Source: Cupriavidus basilensis OR16 (lineage in GTDB: Bacteria > Pseudomonadota > Gammaproteobacteria > Burkholderiales > Burkholderiaceae). From it: DNA of 64,000 nt. Positions within the stretch are counted from its first letter, which is position 1. Each line of letters starts with the position of its first letter. Positions 9,484 to 19,642 of this stretch are shown here, piece by piece. The notes under the pieces are model-generated. The model saw only the letters and a program-made list of their open reading frames with translations, was not told the origin of the DNA and ran no database searches. A program made the translations under genes and the position numbers. The stretch is from NCBI RefSeq assembly GCF_000243095.1, contig NZ_AHJE01000029.1:61181-125180 (forward strand), written 5' to 3'.

Positions 9484-9825
9484 TCACCCCCGGCGTACCG
9501 CGGTCACCTTGCCGTCCTTGACGTCCAGCGTGCGGCGCTGCGGGTTGTAGTCCATGGTGCCGGGCATCTGCTGGCCTTCCCGGTCACCGAATCGCCAGGC
9601 GCAGCCGTTGAGCAAGGCGACGGCATTGGCCTCGGTTTTGCCGATCAGGGCTTCGTCGCCAAGCTTGTCCGCCTGGCAACCCTGCGGCGTGCCGCGGCCG
9701 CCCTGCGGGCCCGGGTTGGGCACCGCACTGGCGGGGGGCTGGGCGGCGCATCCCGCCATGAGCGTTGCGAACACGATCGCGCCCGCCGAGACATGGCGGG
9801 CCCATGTGCGTTGCTGTTCTGGCAT
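9484..9825 (-). CDS. putative I78-type inhibitor lipoprotein
   Basis: A 113-residue precursor with a signal sequence and lipobox (ATLMAGC), a Pro/Gly-rich linker, and a C-terminal module CQADKLGDEALIGKTEAN...PGTMDYNPQRRTLDVKDGKV that resembles the peptidase-inhibitor I78 family (conserved Asp and Arg before a terminal beta strand). Its own start at 9825 is supported by the signal peptide; the longer frame is not. Single gene, periplasmic side of a membrane. The protease target is unknown. Confidence 0.75.
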   Translation of the reverse strand: MPEQQRTWARHVSAGAIVFATLMAGCAAQPPASAVPNPGPQGGRGTPQGCQADKLGDEALIGKTEANAVALLNGCAWRFGDREGQQMPGTMDYNPQRRTLDVKDGKVTAVRRG

Positions 9826-9930
9826 CCGATTCCCTGGTGGTGAGGTGGAAAAAGTCGAGTTTAGAGCAGAAAGGCGCCGCCAGAGCGCCTTGGTGCGCAT
9901 GCCTCAATACTGCCTTGACCTGGCCTTGGC

Positions 9931-10371
9931 TCAGCCTTGGCTCCTCTTCGCGGTGGCTTGTGCCTCGGCCCACAGGCGCTCTTCCTGGGCCCGCAGCTCA
10001 GGCGTGAGTTCGGCACCGAAATCGTCGAGCTCGAACAGCGGGCGAATCTCGATCTCGGAGTCGCCTTCCATGGGGTTGGGGCAGCGCTTGACCCATTCGA
10101 CGGCTTCTTCCATGGACTTGACTTGCCACAGCCAGAACCCGGCGACCACCTCCTTGGTCTCCGCGAACGGTCCGTCGACCACGGACCGCCGGCTGCCAGA
10201 AAATTGCACCCGCTTGCCTTTGGCACTCGGGTGCAAGCCCTCGCCCGCGAGCATCACGCCTGCCTTGACGAGTTCCTCATTGAAGTTGCCCATAGCGGTA
10301 AGCAGCTCCGTGCTGGGCATCTTGCCGGCTTCCGACTCGTTCGTAGCCTTAATCATCACCATGACACGCAT
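9931..10371 (-). CDS. YCII/DGPF-domain protein
   Basis: A 146-residue protein of the YCII-related family: MRVMVMIKATNESEAGKMPS at the start, GVMLAGEGLHPSAKGKRV, and the signature VVDGPFAETKEVVAGFWLWQ. These dimeric ferredoxin-like proteins often sit beside ECF sigma factors, but none is adjacent here. AAGGAGAGAAGACG precedes the ATG at 10371; the longer upstream frame is not needed. Function unknown. Confidence 0.92.
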   Translation of the reverse strand: MRVMVMIKATNESEAGKMPSTELLTAMGNFNEELVKAGVMLAGEGLHPSAKGKRVQFSGSRRSVVDGPFAETKEVVAGFWLWQVKSMEEAVEWVKRCPNPMEGDSEIEIRPLFELDDFGAELTPELRAQEERLWAEAQATAKRSQG

Positions 10372-10559
10372 CGTCTTCTCTCCTTGAGTGGATGTTGCAA
10401 GCCGCACGCCCCGACGCCGGATCAGGCTAGGCACGCGGCTCTGATACTACGACGAATCAGGCTACCGGAAATCGACACTGCTCTTGGAATATTTGACGAA
10501 GGCGAGCCCGCCAGGCGCGAATCGGCGCGATGCCGGGCAATCACACCCGGGCGCGTTTC

Positions 10560-10592
10560 TTTAAGTCTCGCTTAAGACTCGGCCCGTAGACT
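10560..10592 (+). promoter_or_regulatory. PmrA/QseB-type box and promoter of the DUF2076 gene
   Basis: TTTAAG-TCTCG-CTTAAG at 10560-10576 fits the YTTAAK-N5-YTTAAK direct repeat bound by PmrA/QseB-class OmpR-family regulators. TAGACT at 10587-10592 would be the -10 box, placing the repeat over the -35 region as in activator-dependent promoters. Predicted transcription start is near 10599, about 64 nt before the gene. Confidence 0.5.
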
Positions 10593-10610
10593 GCGATCAC
10601 TGTGCTCGAT

Positions 10611-10627
10611 GTGATCAATGTGATCAC
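10611..10627. promoter_or_regulatory. perfect inverted repeat GTGATCA-ATG-TGATCAC
   Basis: A 7-bp perfect inverted repeat with a 3-bp centre lies between the predicted promoter and the DUF2076 gene, with a related CGATCAC just upstream and CCATCAC downstream. It could be an operator; the binding protein is unknown. Confidence 0.4.
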
Positions 10628-10662
10628 TGCCATCACACAAGACAACCCGGATAGGAGCTGCC

Positions 10663-11361
10663 ATGACCCCCCAAGAGATGCAAGCACTGGAAGGCTTCCT
10701 GACCCAGCTCACACAGGCCAGGGCCGGCGCCAAAGACCCCCAGGCCGAGGCCGCCATCGCCGATGCGCTCGCCAGGCAGCCGGATGCCGCCTACCTGCTG
10801 GTCCAGCGCGCCATGATGCTTGACCATGCGCTGGCGGCAACAAAGGCGCAGGTTGCCACACTGCAGAGCCAGTTGCAGACGGCGCAGGCCAACGGCGCCA
10901 ATCGCTTCCTCGACCCGGAAAACGCCTGGGGAAACAGTGCCAACCGCATGGCGCCCAGCCCCGTCATGGCGCAGCCGATGAACGCGCCAGTCACCATGCC
11001 GCAGCCAGTCCAAGCAGTCCAGGCCGCGCCAGCGCAGCCGGCCCGGCCCGGCTTCTTGAGCGGCGGCCTGGGCAGCACGCTGGGTGGCATCGCCACGACT
11101 GCGGCCGGCGTTGCCGGAGGCGCATTCCTGTTCCAAGGCATCGAGAGCATGTTCCATCGCAATGGCAGCGGCAATGGCGCAAGCGGCTTCCTGGGACAGC
11201 CAGCCGCGGGTGCGCTACCGACGGAGACGGTCGTCAACAACTACTACGGCAAGGACGAGCCCTCTCCCCTGGGCTCGCCGGACGCGGCATTGGATAACGG
11301 CCTCCTGGATGACGGGTCGGGCAATGACGACTTCCTGAGTGACGACACCTGGAACGCCTAG
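10663..11361 (+). CDS. DUF2076 periplasmic-type ligand protein
   Basis: A 232-residue DUF2076 protein: MTPQEMQALEGFLTQLTQAR at the start, the ALARQPDAAYLLVQRAMMLD helix, a coiled segment (ALAATKAQVATLQSQLQ), a Pro/Ala-rich linker, a Gly-rich stretch (GGLGSTLGGIATTAAGVAGG) and an acidic Asp-rich tail ending FLSDDTWNA. No signal peptide is visible. GGATAGGAGCTGCC precedes the ATG. A PmrA/QseB-like repeat upstream suggests envelope-stress or cation-responsive control (inference). Role unknown. Confidence 0.9.
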   Translation: MTPQEMQALEGFLTQLTQARAGAKDPQAEAAIADALARQPDAAYLLVQRAMMLDHALAATKAQVATLQSQLQTAQANGANRFLDPENAWGNSANRMAPSPVMAQPMNAPVTMPQPVQAVQAAPAQPARPGFLSGGLGSTLGGIATTAAGVAGGAFLFQGIESMFHRNGSGNGASGFLGQPAAGALPTETVVNNYYGKDEPSPLGSPDAALDNGLLDDGSGNDDFLSDDTWNA

Positions 11362-11369
11362 CGCGTCAG

Positions 11370-11410
11370 GGGGCTTGCCAGGCAGGCATGTCAGCGGCCT
11401 GGCAAGCCCC
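11370..11410 (+). terminator. strong hairpin downstream of DUF2076 gene
   Basis: GGGGCTTGCCAGGC and its exact complement flank a 13-nt loop starting 8 nt beyond the stop codon. No T-run follows, so termination efficiency is uncertain. Confidence 0.55.
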
Positions 11411-11420
11411 ACCGATCTGA

Positions 11421-12458
<1,038 letters not shown>

Positions 12459-12704
12459 TCGTCCGGCCTATGCGGCATAGCGTCAGGGCCGTCAATCCAT
12501 GCCAGTTCGAACCGCCCGAGGCACCCGATCGAGGGGACCGCCAAGGGCTGCGGACAGCCCCCGCAAGCGAGATTTCCAGCAACCTGCGTTTGGGGTCTTG
12601 AACACCCATGTCCTAGACTGGAAGACCGCATCGCCGCCACCTGGCTACGCAGTGGCCGGCGGATGGCAATGCGGCATGCCAAGCTCTCACAGACAGGGTG
12701 CAAT

Positions 12705-13085
12705 ATGGAATTCCTGAACTCCGGCAAGGTGCTCCCCGCAGGGTTGCCCTTCTCCGAAGCGGTGCGCATTGGAGACCTGTTCTATCTCTCCGGGCAAATG
12801 GGGATCGTCCCCGGCACCACCCGCCTGGTGCCAGGCGGCATCCGCGAAGAAGCCCGGCAGACGCTGATGAACATGCGTATCACGCTGGAAGCACATGGCC
12901 TGTCGCTAAGGCATGTGGCCAAATGCACCATCTTCCTGGCCGACATCAGCGAATGGCAGGCATTCAACGAGGTGTACAAGGACTTCTTCCAGGCGCCTTA
13001 CCCGGCGCGCAGCGCGCTTGGCGCGAACGGATTGGCGCTTGGCGGCAGGGTGGAGGTGGAGTGCGTCGCGGTGTTCAGCCCATGA
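12705..13085 (+). CDS. RidA family enamine/imine deaminase-like protein
   Basis: A 126-residue RidA/YjgF-like protein: DLFYLSGQMGIVPGTTRLVPG, the helix EARQTLMNMRITLEAHGLSL, VAKCTIFLADISEWQAFNEV, YKDFFQAPYPARSALGANGL and the terminal VEVECVAV. The arginine of PARSALG corresponds to the substrate-binding Arg of active RidA. Trimeric cytosolic proteins of this kind hydrolyse reactive enamines/imines. Start 12705 follows AGGGTG; upstream in-frame ATGs add no conserved sequence. Confidence 0.92.
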   Translation: MEFLNSGKVLPAGLPFSEAVRIGDLFYLSGQMGIVPGTTRLVPGGIREEARQTLMNMRITLEAHGLSLRHVAKCTIFLADISEWQAFNEVYKDFFQAPYPARSALGANGLALGGRVEVECVAVFSP

Positions 13086-13221
13086 GTTGTTGTCTCTGGG
13101 CGGGTGTGTGGCCAGGCGCGGCCACGCTGGCCATGGACGTGGGCACTTGGCAATCGCCGCGCCCACGTCCACGCGATCTTCCGTAAAGTCCATTTCCGAG
13201 AACGCCTTGATGCAATCGTAG

Positions 13222-13917
13222 TTACTGCATGGCCTGGAAAAAGGCTAGCGTGCGCGCGTTGGCGGCCTTGGCTGCATCGGCGTTGTAATGCACGCCATCG
13301 TTGCGCGCGAAGGCGTGCATGCAGCCGGGGTAGGTGTGGATTTCCACCTTGGGGCGGCCGCGCATGGCCTCGATGATGGTGGCGCGCGCTTCCGGCGGCA
13401 CGAATTCATCGTCTTCGGCGATGTGCATCAGCAGGGGCGCTGTCTGCTTGCTCGCTTCCGCCAGGTGCTTGTCGATGCCGACGCCGTAGTAAGACACAGC
13501 GGCATCGGCGTTGGTGCGCGTCGCGGTCAGGAACGCCAGCAGGCCGCCCAGGCAGTAGCCGACCGTGCCTACTCCGCCGGTCACGCCCTGCTGTTTGCGT
13601 GCGGTCTGAATGGTGGCATCGAGATCTGCCACGCCCTTGTCGACGTCGAACGCGCTATAGAGCGCCAGCGCCTTTTTCCATTCGACCTCGGTCTTGTCGG
13701 TCAGCTCCACATTGGGTTCTTGCCGCCAGTAGAGGTCGGGGCAGATCGCGACGAAGCCCTGGCTGGCGAAGTCGTCGCATGTCTGCCGCATGTCCGCGTT
13801 GATGCCGAATATCTCCTGGATCACGACGATGGCGGTGCCGCGTGCGTTGGCCGATGGCGTGGCCAGATAGGCAGCGAAGCTGCCGCCGGCCACGTCGATG
13901 GTGATGCGCTTGCCCAT
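13222..13917 (-). CDS. dienelactone hydrolase family protein
   Basis: A 231-residue alpha/beta-hydrolase. The dienelactone-hydrolase triad is present: Cys122 in GTVGYCLGGLLAFL, Asp168/169 in HIAEDDEFVPPEA and His200 in YPGCMHAFAR; Glu36 in VIQEIFGIN matches the glutamate that gates the cysteine. GGGAGGCATTCC precedes the ATG. No chlorocatechol or other aromatic ring-cleavage gene lies nearby, so the natural substrate is open; carboxymethylenebutenolidase activity is a family-based guess. Confidence 0.92.
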   Translation of the reverse strand: MGKRITIDVAGGSFAAYLATPSANARGTAIVVIQEIFGINADMRQTCDDFASQGFVAICPDLYWRQEPNVELTDKTEVEWKKALALYSAFDVDKGVADLDATIQTARKQQGVTGGVGTVGYCLGGLLAFLTATRTNADAAVSYYGVGIDKHLAEASKQTAPLLMHIAEDDEFVPPEARATIIEAMRGRPKVEIHTYPGCMHAFARNDGVHYNADAAKAANARTLAFFQAMQ

Positions 13918-14026
13918 GGAATGCCTCCCTTGCCTTGGTATGCCCGATGTACCAGGGTACTGTTATAGGCGATATCGCGGGAGACGACAGACCAACATGC
14001 GCGCGCCGGGAATCCGCGCGCCCCCC

Positions 14027-15031
14027 TCAATCTCCCTTGAACCCCGATGCCTTGATCACCGGCGTCCAGCGCGCGGCAAGCGCGTTCGAATACCTGGCGA
14101 CCTCATCCGGCGCACTACCCGACAGCAGGTCATATCCCGTGCGCCCCAGCTTCTCGCGAACGTCCGGCATGGCAAGGATCTTGCGCACAGCATCGCCCCA
14201 CTGCGCGGCCACGTCGGGCGAGGTGCCCGTGCGCACGTACAGCAGGTAGCGGGACGAGGTCACCAGGTTTGGAAATCCGGATTCCGCGAACGTGGGCACA
14301 TTGGGCAGCGCATCGGCGCGCTTGTCGCCGGCCACCGCCAGCACGCGGAGCTTGCCGGCGCGGTGGTACTCCATGAAGGTGGTGGTCGCGTCCATGCCGG
14401 CGGAGATCTGGTTGCCCATCAGGTCGGTGACAAGGGCCCCGCCGCCGCGATAGGGCACCAGCGTGCTGCCCGTGTGGGACTGGCCAACGAATTCCACCGC
14501 GAGAAAATGCAGCAGCGTGCCAACGGTGCTGATCCCGATGGAATGCTCGGCGGGACGGGCCTTGGCCGCCTGCACGAATTCGGCCAGTGTCTTGATCGGC
14601 GAACTGGCATTGACCGCCAGCCCGAACTGAACGCCAGCCACGTCGGTGACCGCCTTGAAATCGGTGGCGGCGTTAAAGCGCATGTTGTTGTAGATCAGCG
14701 GCCCGATGAACATCGGATCCACCGGCGCCAGCAGTACCGAGTTGCCGTCGGCGGGCGCGTTCTTCAGTACTTCGGCCGCCACGCGGGTGCCGGCGCCAGG
14801 ACGGTTGTCGACGATGACGGTGCGGCCCATCACGTCCTTGAGTTTCTCCGCCAGCAAGCGTCCCATGAAATCGGCTGGCCCGCCCGCCGGGAACGGCACG
14901 ATGATGCGGGAGACGGACTGGCCCCATGCTGCGCGCGAAATCAAGGTACCGCTACACAGGACGGCTGCGGTACCAGCCAGCATGGCCCGGCGCGAGAGCC
15001 GCACGGCGGCGTTAGGGTTATGGTCGTTCAT
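14027..15031 (-). CDS. Bug/TctC-family periplasmic solute receptor
   Basis: A 334-residue tripartite-tricarboxylate-transporter receptor. The N-terminus carries a twin-arginine-like signal (RLSRRAMLAGTAAVLCSGTL), then the family start IIVPFPAGGPADFMGRLLAE, IVDNRPGAGTRVAAEVL and the ligand loop VGTLLHFLAVEF. It is the last gene of an operon GntR-amidase-receptor (28-nt gap to the amidase). No TctA/TctB membrane genes are present, as is usual for the many orphan Bug proteins of betaproteobacteria; it may sense or bind the amide or acid handled by the amidase. Confidence 0.93.
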   Translation of the reverse strand: MNDHNPNAAVRLSRRAMLAGTAAVLCSGTLISRAAWGQSVSRIIVPFPAGGPADFMGRLLAEKLKDVMGRTVIVDNRPGAGTRVAAEVLKNAPADGNSVLLAPVDPMFIGPLIYNNMRFNAATDFKAVTDVAGVQFGLAVNASSPIKTLAEFVQAAKARPAEHSIGISTVGTLLHFLAVEFVGQSHTGSTLVPYRGGGALVTDLMGNQISAGMDATTTFMEYHRAGKLRVLAVAGDKRADALPNVPTFAESGFPNLVTSSRYLLYVRTGTSPDVAAQWGDAVRKILAMPDVREKLGRTGYDLLSGSAPDEVARYSNALAARWTPVIKASGFKGD

Positions 15032-15059
15032 AGGATGCTCCTGGTTTGTTTGCGGGGGA

Positions 15060-16469
15060 TTACCGGGCGGTGAATGGGGTGAAGTGCGCTGCGTCTTCGA
15101 TGTGCTGGCCGGCTTGGAGCAGCAGGTCTTCCCTGAAGCGCCAGGCCATCAACTGCACGCCAACGGGAATTGCGCCGGCCATGCCCGTGGGTACCGAGAG
15201 CCCCGGCATGCCGAGCATGGCTGTGGCAAGCAGCGGGCTCTGGGCGTCGAGCAGCGCATGCGTTTGCTCCAGCGTGCCGGCGTCCGCGTCTTGCGCGCAG
15301 GGGCGCTGCCAGGACACCGGCATCAGCACCAGCGGATAGTGGTGCAGAAAGACCGACCAGTTGCGCGCCAGCGCCTGGCGCCGCGCCAATGCATCGAGAA
15401 AGCCGTCGCGGCTCGTTTCTGCCATGCCCTCGATCATGTTGCGCTGGCTGCGCCGCATGGCTTCGTCGCCGTGTTGTTCCACGCCGGCGATGATGTTGCG
15501 GCGGCTGTCGTCGGTGATCAGCGTGCGCCATAGCGCGGCGGCTTCGAGGAAATCGGGCAAGGCGGCTTCTTCCACCGCGTAGCCGGCTTGCTGCAACCAT
15601 TGGGCGGCGCTGTCCAGTGCGTGGCTCACCGCCGCATCGACGGGAATACCCGGGCAATGCTTGAAGAGCGCCACGCGGATCGGGCCCGCTGGTGGCGGCA
15701 GCGCCAACGGCGCCGGCACCCACGCTGGGTCGCGCGCGTCGTAGCGCGCCATGGCGTGATAGCCGAGCCGCAGGTCGGCCATGCTGCGGGCCATGGCACC
15801 CTGCACCGACATCAGTTGGGGCGTGATGCCGCGCTCGGCGCTGGCGCTGGGGTTGTACGCGGGCACGCGGCCCACGGTTGGCCGCAAGCCGGGCACGCCA
15901 CAAGCGTAGGCCGGATAGCGGATGGAGCCGCCGATGTCGTTGCCATGGGCAAGCGCCCCCATGCCGCAAGCCACCGCGGCAGCGGCGCCGCCACTGGAGC
16001 CGCCGGGGGTGATATCCGGATCCCAGGGGTTGAGCGTGCGGCCGTGCAGGCCGTTGTCCGTGAACCAGCGCGACGAGTAGGTGGCCGTGTTGCTGCGTCC
16101 GACAATGATGGCGCCGGCATTGCGCCAGTGCGCCACCACCGGCGCGTCTTCGCGCGCGATGTTGTCTTTGAGCGGAATCACGCCGTTGGTGGTGGCGTGT
16201 CCGGCCTGATCCACATTGATCTTGATCGTGACCGGCACACCGTGAAGCGGGCCAAGCTGCGCGCCGCTCGCGACCAGCCGGTCAGCCGCATCGGCACTCG
16301 CCAGCGCTTGCCCGGCCAGCACTTCTGCCAGCGCGTTGATGCGCGGGTTGAGCTGTTCGATGCGTGCGAGCGCGCTGGCGGTGGCCTCGCGGCAGGAAAT
16401 GTCGCGGCGGCGCACGGCGGCGGCAATGTCGACGGCACTCCAGCGCCACAGCGTTTCGGGGGTATTCAC
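15060..16469 (-). CDS. amidase (amidase-signature family)
   Basis: A 469-residue amidase of the GatA-like signature family. The Ser-cisSer-Lys triad is visible: Lys83 in VTIKINVDQAGH, cis-Ser158 in TPGGSSGGAAAAV and nucleophile Ser182 in GNDIGGSIRYPA. Full length. It hydrolyses an amide or ester bond of an unknown small molecule. It lies between a GntR regulator (109 nt upstream) and a Bug receptor, suggesting uptake or sensing, cleavage and control of one compound as a unit (inference). Confidence 0.93.
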   Translation of the reverse strand: MNTPETLWRWSAVDIAAAVRRRDISCREATASALARIEQLNPRINALAEVLAGQALASADAADRLVASGAQLGPLHGVPVTIKINVDQAGHATTNGVIPLKDNIAREDAPVVAHWRNAGAIIVGRSNTATYSSRWFTDNGLHGRTLNPWDPDITPGGSSGGAAAAVACGMGALAHGNDIGGSIRYPAYACGVPGLRPTVGRVPAYNPSASAERGITPQLMSVQGAMARSMADLRLGYHAMARYDARDPAWVPAPLALPPPAGPIRVALFKHCPGIPVDAAVSHALDSAAQWLQQAGYAVEEAALPDFLEAAALWRTLITDDSRRNIIAGVEQHGDEAMRRSQRNMIEGMAETSRDGFLDALARRQALARNWSVFLHHYPLVLMPVSWQRPCAQDADAGTLEQTHALLDAQSPLLATAMLGMPGLSVPTGMAGAIPVGVQLMAWRFREDLLLQAGQHIEDAAHFTPFTAR

Positions 16470-16577
16470 GTTGAGACTCCAGGATTTCAGGGCAAAAACG
16501 GCCCCGCCCCCGGTGCAAAGCGGGAGTACGGCGAGGCGGATGGTGGATGCCGGCGGGCGGACCCGCGCGGCGGTGGC

Positions 16578-17354
16578 TTAGTCGCTAGGGCTCATCAGCA
16601 GGCTTCCCCGGTCGACGCGTGATTCGGCCTCAAGGGCCAGGGCTTCGGCGTGCTCCATATGCTCCTGCATGAGCGCGCGCGCACGGTCGGCATCGCGCGC
16701 GCGAAAGGCGTCCATCAGGCCAGTGTGGCTGTGGATGATTTCGTCGTCGAAACGCCCGAAGCTGTCCTGCGCATTGCGCACGACGATCACGCGGCGAATG
16801 ATGTCGTTGAGCAGGCGGCAGAACAACGCCAGCATGGGGCTGCTGCAAGCATCGGTCAGCTGGTCGTGAAACAGCAGGTCAGCTTCGCGCCGCTCGTTCC
16901 AGTCCGCGCTGCCGCCAAGGGCCGGATGGCTCAGGCCGATCAGCGCATCGAGCTCGGCCAGGTCAGCGTCGGTCAGGCGCAGTGCCACGTTGGCAGCCAG
17001 CTCGGGCTCCACCGCGCGACGCAAGGCGTACAGCGTGGCGATATCGACCGGCTGGAAGTACAGGAAGTTGGAGACGGCCTCCAGGCAACGATCATACGAG
17101 GGCTGCGCCAGCGTGGCGCCGCCGTTGGGCCCGGTGCTGACGGTGACCAGCCCCTGCACCTGCAAGGCGGACAGCGCCTCGCGCACGGTCCCGCGCGCCA
17201 CGCCCATCTGTTCGATAAGGGCCGCCTCCTGCGGCAGCTTGTTCCCTACCTTCTGCTGGGTCTGCACGATCCAGCGCTTGATGTCGATGACCACCTGGTC
17301 GGAGCGCTTCACGCGCTTGGTGCCCGAGATTTGTGGCTTGGGATCCTTGGACAT
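16578..17354 (-). CDS. GntR/FadR-type regulator (FCD domain)
   Basis: A 258-residue regulator. The N-terminal winged helix reads LPQEAALIEQMGVARGTVRE followed by ALSALQVQGLVTVSTGPNGG; the C-terminal helical FCD ligand domain contains ALRRAVEPELAANVALRLTD and metal-site-like residues LLFHDQLTDACSSPMLAL and EIIHSHTGLMDAFRARD. The start at 17354 excludes an Ile-rich upstream extension that overlaps the operator. It heads the operon with amidase and Bug receptor and probably represses it, responding to the operon's substrate. Confidence 0.93.
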   Translation of the reverse strand: MSKDPKPQISGTKRVKRSDQVVIDIKRWIVQTQQKVGNKLPQEAALIEQMGVARGTVREALSALQVQGLVTVSTGPNGGATLAQPSYDRCLEAVSNFLYFQPVDIATLYALRRAVEPELAANVALRLTDADLAELDALIGLSHPALGGSADWNERREADLLFHDQLTDACSSPMLALFCRLLNDIIRRVIVVRNAQDSFGRFDDEIIHSHTGLMDAFRARDADRARALMQEHMEHAEALALEAESRVDRGSLLMSPSD

Positions 17355-17368
17355 CGCTTGCAGCCTAT

Positions 17369-17398
17369 TTATGATCATAATTATCAGGATTATGATCG
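17369..17398. promoter_or_regulatory. AT-rich operator region of the GntR-type gene
   Basis: A perfect 12-bp palindrome TTATGATCATAA (17369-17380) is followed by a second half-site ATTATGATC (17390-17398). The A/T-rich block stands out from the GC-rich surroundings and sits 15 nt upstream of the regulator's start, fitting autoregulation. Confidence 0.55.
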
Positions 17399-17711
17399 GA
17401 TGGATGATTCTTCCAATACGGGTATTCCCTGTTCGCACATTGCATCGCGGTCTTTGTTCGCCGAGCGCTGCCCGACGTATTGGTTACGAACCAGATCGCG
17501 TATGCTTTTCCCTGCCTGGCGCGGGAAGGTCCTGCGTCCGTAGTTTCCCTAGTGCACCGCCCCTGCGGGGGGATTGCCGATCTCCATGTGCCATGGCTAG
17601 ATGTGCAGGGTGCAAACCCAGCCCGAACGAGCACACTCACATGAGCGCATTTCCTGCAGTATCCCGACCGGTCAATGACTACGGTCAATCCTGTATCTCC
17701 ACGGCTGATCC

Positions 17712-18857
17712 ATGCTGAACCTGGACCTGCGCTCCCTGTCGGCGATGACGGGGTTGATCAATATCGCCCTGGGCATCGTCCTGCTGACCTTTCGCCGCGC
17801 CTATCCTGCCTCCATCAAAGGGTTGCTACCCTGGGCGCTGGCACCGCTGCTTTGCGCGCTTTCCACCGCCTTCTATGCGATGGACGGGCAGTGGCCGGCC
17901 GTGCTCGTCGCACTTGGCGGCAACGCGCTGCTGCTGTCGGGCTGCGCACTGTTCTACTTCGGCAGCCAGCGCTTCTACGGGGTGCCCTGCACCTGGAAAT
18001 CCTGGCTCGCCCTGGGCATTGCCTGCCTGGCTGGCATCACCTGGTTCCTGCTGGTCCATCCCGACTACCGGATCCGCGTACTGCTGCTTACCTCGGTGCT
18101 AGCGGCGATATGCCTGACCCATGCGCGACTGACCTGGCAGCAGGGCCGGGGTTTCGCGCCGCGCTTCATGGCCGTTGTCCTTGCTTTCCAGGGGCTGGCC
18201 CTGCTGATGCGGGCCGCGACGACGGTGTTCCAGGATGCCGTCGATACTTCGCGGTTTTCCCCTTCGGCGATTCAGACCACGTACATTGCCGCGTTTTGTC
18301 TCGCGTCGCTGTTCGTCTGCCTTGGACTGCTTTTGACCGTGAGCGAGCGGTTACGCGCGCAGTTCGAGTACCTGGCGCAACGCGATGACCTGACGGGAGT
18401 ACTGAGCCGCCGGGCAGTGCTGCACGCGGGTAGTAGTGAACTGAAGAACCGGCGCGGCGGCGGCCAGCCACTGTCGTTGCTGCTGATGGATATCGACCAC
18501 TTCAAGCGCATCAACGACCAGCACGGACACATGGTGGGTGACCGCGTGCTGGCGCGTTTCGCACAAATCGTAGGCCGGGCACTACGCCACACGGACTATC
18601 TCGGCCGTTTTGGCGGCGAAGAGTTTGTCGTGTTGCTGCCGCGTACCGGCATGGAGGCTGCGCTTGCCATGGCCGAGGACGTGCGGCAGGCAGTGGAGCA
18701 GCAATCGGCCATCGCGGGGCAGCCCGCCTGCACGGCAAGCCTGGGGTTGGCCAGCATCGAGGCCGGAGAAGCGACCCTTGACGAACTGCTGGCGCGGGCC
18801 GATTCGGCGCTGTATCGCGCCAAGGCTGAAGGGCGCAACCGTGTTGAGGCAGGATAA
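17712..18857 (+). CDS. membrane diguanylate cyclase (GGDEF)
   Basis: A 381-residue protein with about six or seven N-terminal membrane segments (residues ~10-210) and a C-terminal GGDEF domain. The domain is complete: RDDLTGVLSRRAVLHAG, metal/nucleotide part LLMDIDHFKRINDQHGHMVGD, the active GGEEF in YLGRFGGEEFVVLLPRT and the ADSALYRAKAEGRNRV tail. RHTD five residues before GGEEF is an I-site (RxxD), so product inhibition is expected. It makes c-di-GMP at the inner membrane in response to an unknown signal. Confidence 0.95.
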   Translation: MLNLDLRSLSAMTGLINIALGIVLLTFRRAYPASIKGLLPWALAPLLCALSTAFYAMDGQWPAVLVALGGNALLLSGCALFYFGSQRFYGVPCTWKSWLALGIACLAGITWFLLVHPDYRIRVLLLTSVLAAICLTHARLTWQQGRGFAPRFMAVVLAFQGLALLMRAATTVFQDAVDTSRFSPSAIQTTYIAAFCLASLFVCLGLLLTVSERLRAQFEYLAQRDDLTGVLSRRAVLHAGSSELKNRRGGGQPLSLLLMDIDHFKRINDQHGHMVGDRVLARFAQIVGRALRHTDYLGRFGGEEFVVLLPRTGMEAALAMAEDVRQAVEQQSAIAGQPACTASLGLASIEAGEATLDELLARADSALYRAKAEGRNRVEAG

Positions 18858-19050
18858 ACCGGGGCTCCCTCAAATAAATAGAACTGCGCGTGCGCGAGAC
18901 CAACAAGCAATCACGCGATGGTGACTCGCCCCGCACCGCCTGCACTTCGCGACACCATCCGGCGTTTCATCGCAGTGACCTGCACAGCGCGCGGGCGTAC
19001 GCCGAACATAGGCACCATCGCGTTTGCCCTGACAAAACTGGAAGCCCCCC

Positions 19051-19563
19051 ATGCTCACCGGAATCCTCCACCACACGCCCCTCTGGGTCTGGACCTTGCT
19101 CGCGGGGCTGATCGCTCTGGGCCTTGCGCAAACCGTCCCCAGGCGGATGGCTCCGGCACGTGCCACGGGCGTGCCCATCGCCATGGCGGTGGTCTCGCTG
19201 GGCGGCGTCGTCTCGGTCTTCTCGCCGCAGCCGCTCGCGCTGCTTGGATGGGGAATCGGCGTGGCTGTCGCACTGGCGCTAGCCAACGCCATTGGCGCGT
19301 GGCAGGGCATTCGCTGGCTGGAGGCAGATCGCAGCCTGATGGTGCCCGGCAGCTGGGTGCCGCTGGCGTTGATCCTCTGCCTGTTTGTCACCCGCTTTGC
19401 CGTGAGCGTTGCCCTGGCCGTGAGCCCCGGCGTACTGTGGCATGGCAGCGTCGCGATGCCGATCGGCTTTATCTACGGTGCCGTTAGCGGTATCTTTCTT
19501 TCACGCAGCCTGGTCACCTGGAGCCTGACCAGGCAGGCGCTGCCCGGCAGCGTGCCGGGCTAA
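19051..19563 (+). CDS. DUF6622-like membrane protein
   Basis: A 170-residue protein with five predicted membrane helices, starting MLTGILHHTPLWVWTLLAGL and ending in SRSLVTWSLTRQAL. The opening and the helix pattern match small inner-membrane proteins that I remember as the DUF6622 family, common in Burkholderiaceae. No catalytic residues are recognisable and function is unknown. It is separated from neighbours and appears monocistronic. Confidence 0.75.
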   Translation: MLTGILHHTPLWVWTLLAGLIALGLAQTVPRRMAPARATGVPIAMAVVSLGGVVSVFSPQPLALLGWGIGVAVALALANAIGAWQGIRWLEADRSLMVPGSWVPLALILCLFVTRFAVSVALAVSPGVLWHGSVAMPIGFIYGAVSGIFLSRSLVTWSLTRQALPGSVPG

Positions 19564-19642
19564 TCACTTGGACCGCCGCTGACGGCATGCAAGCCATGGC
19601 AGCTGGCAACCGCTGCCCCGAATCCCACCCAGGCCTGCAGTC

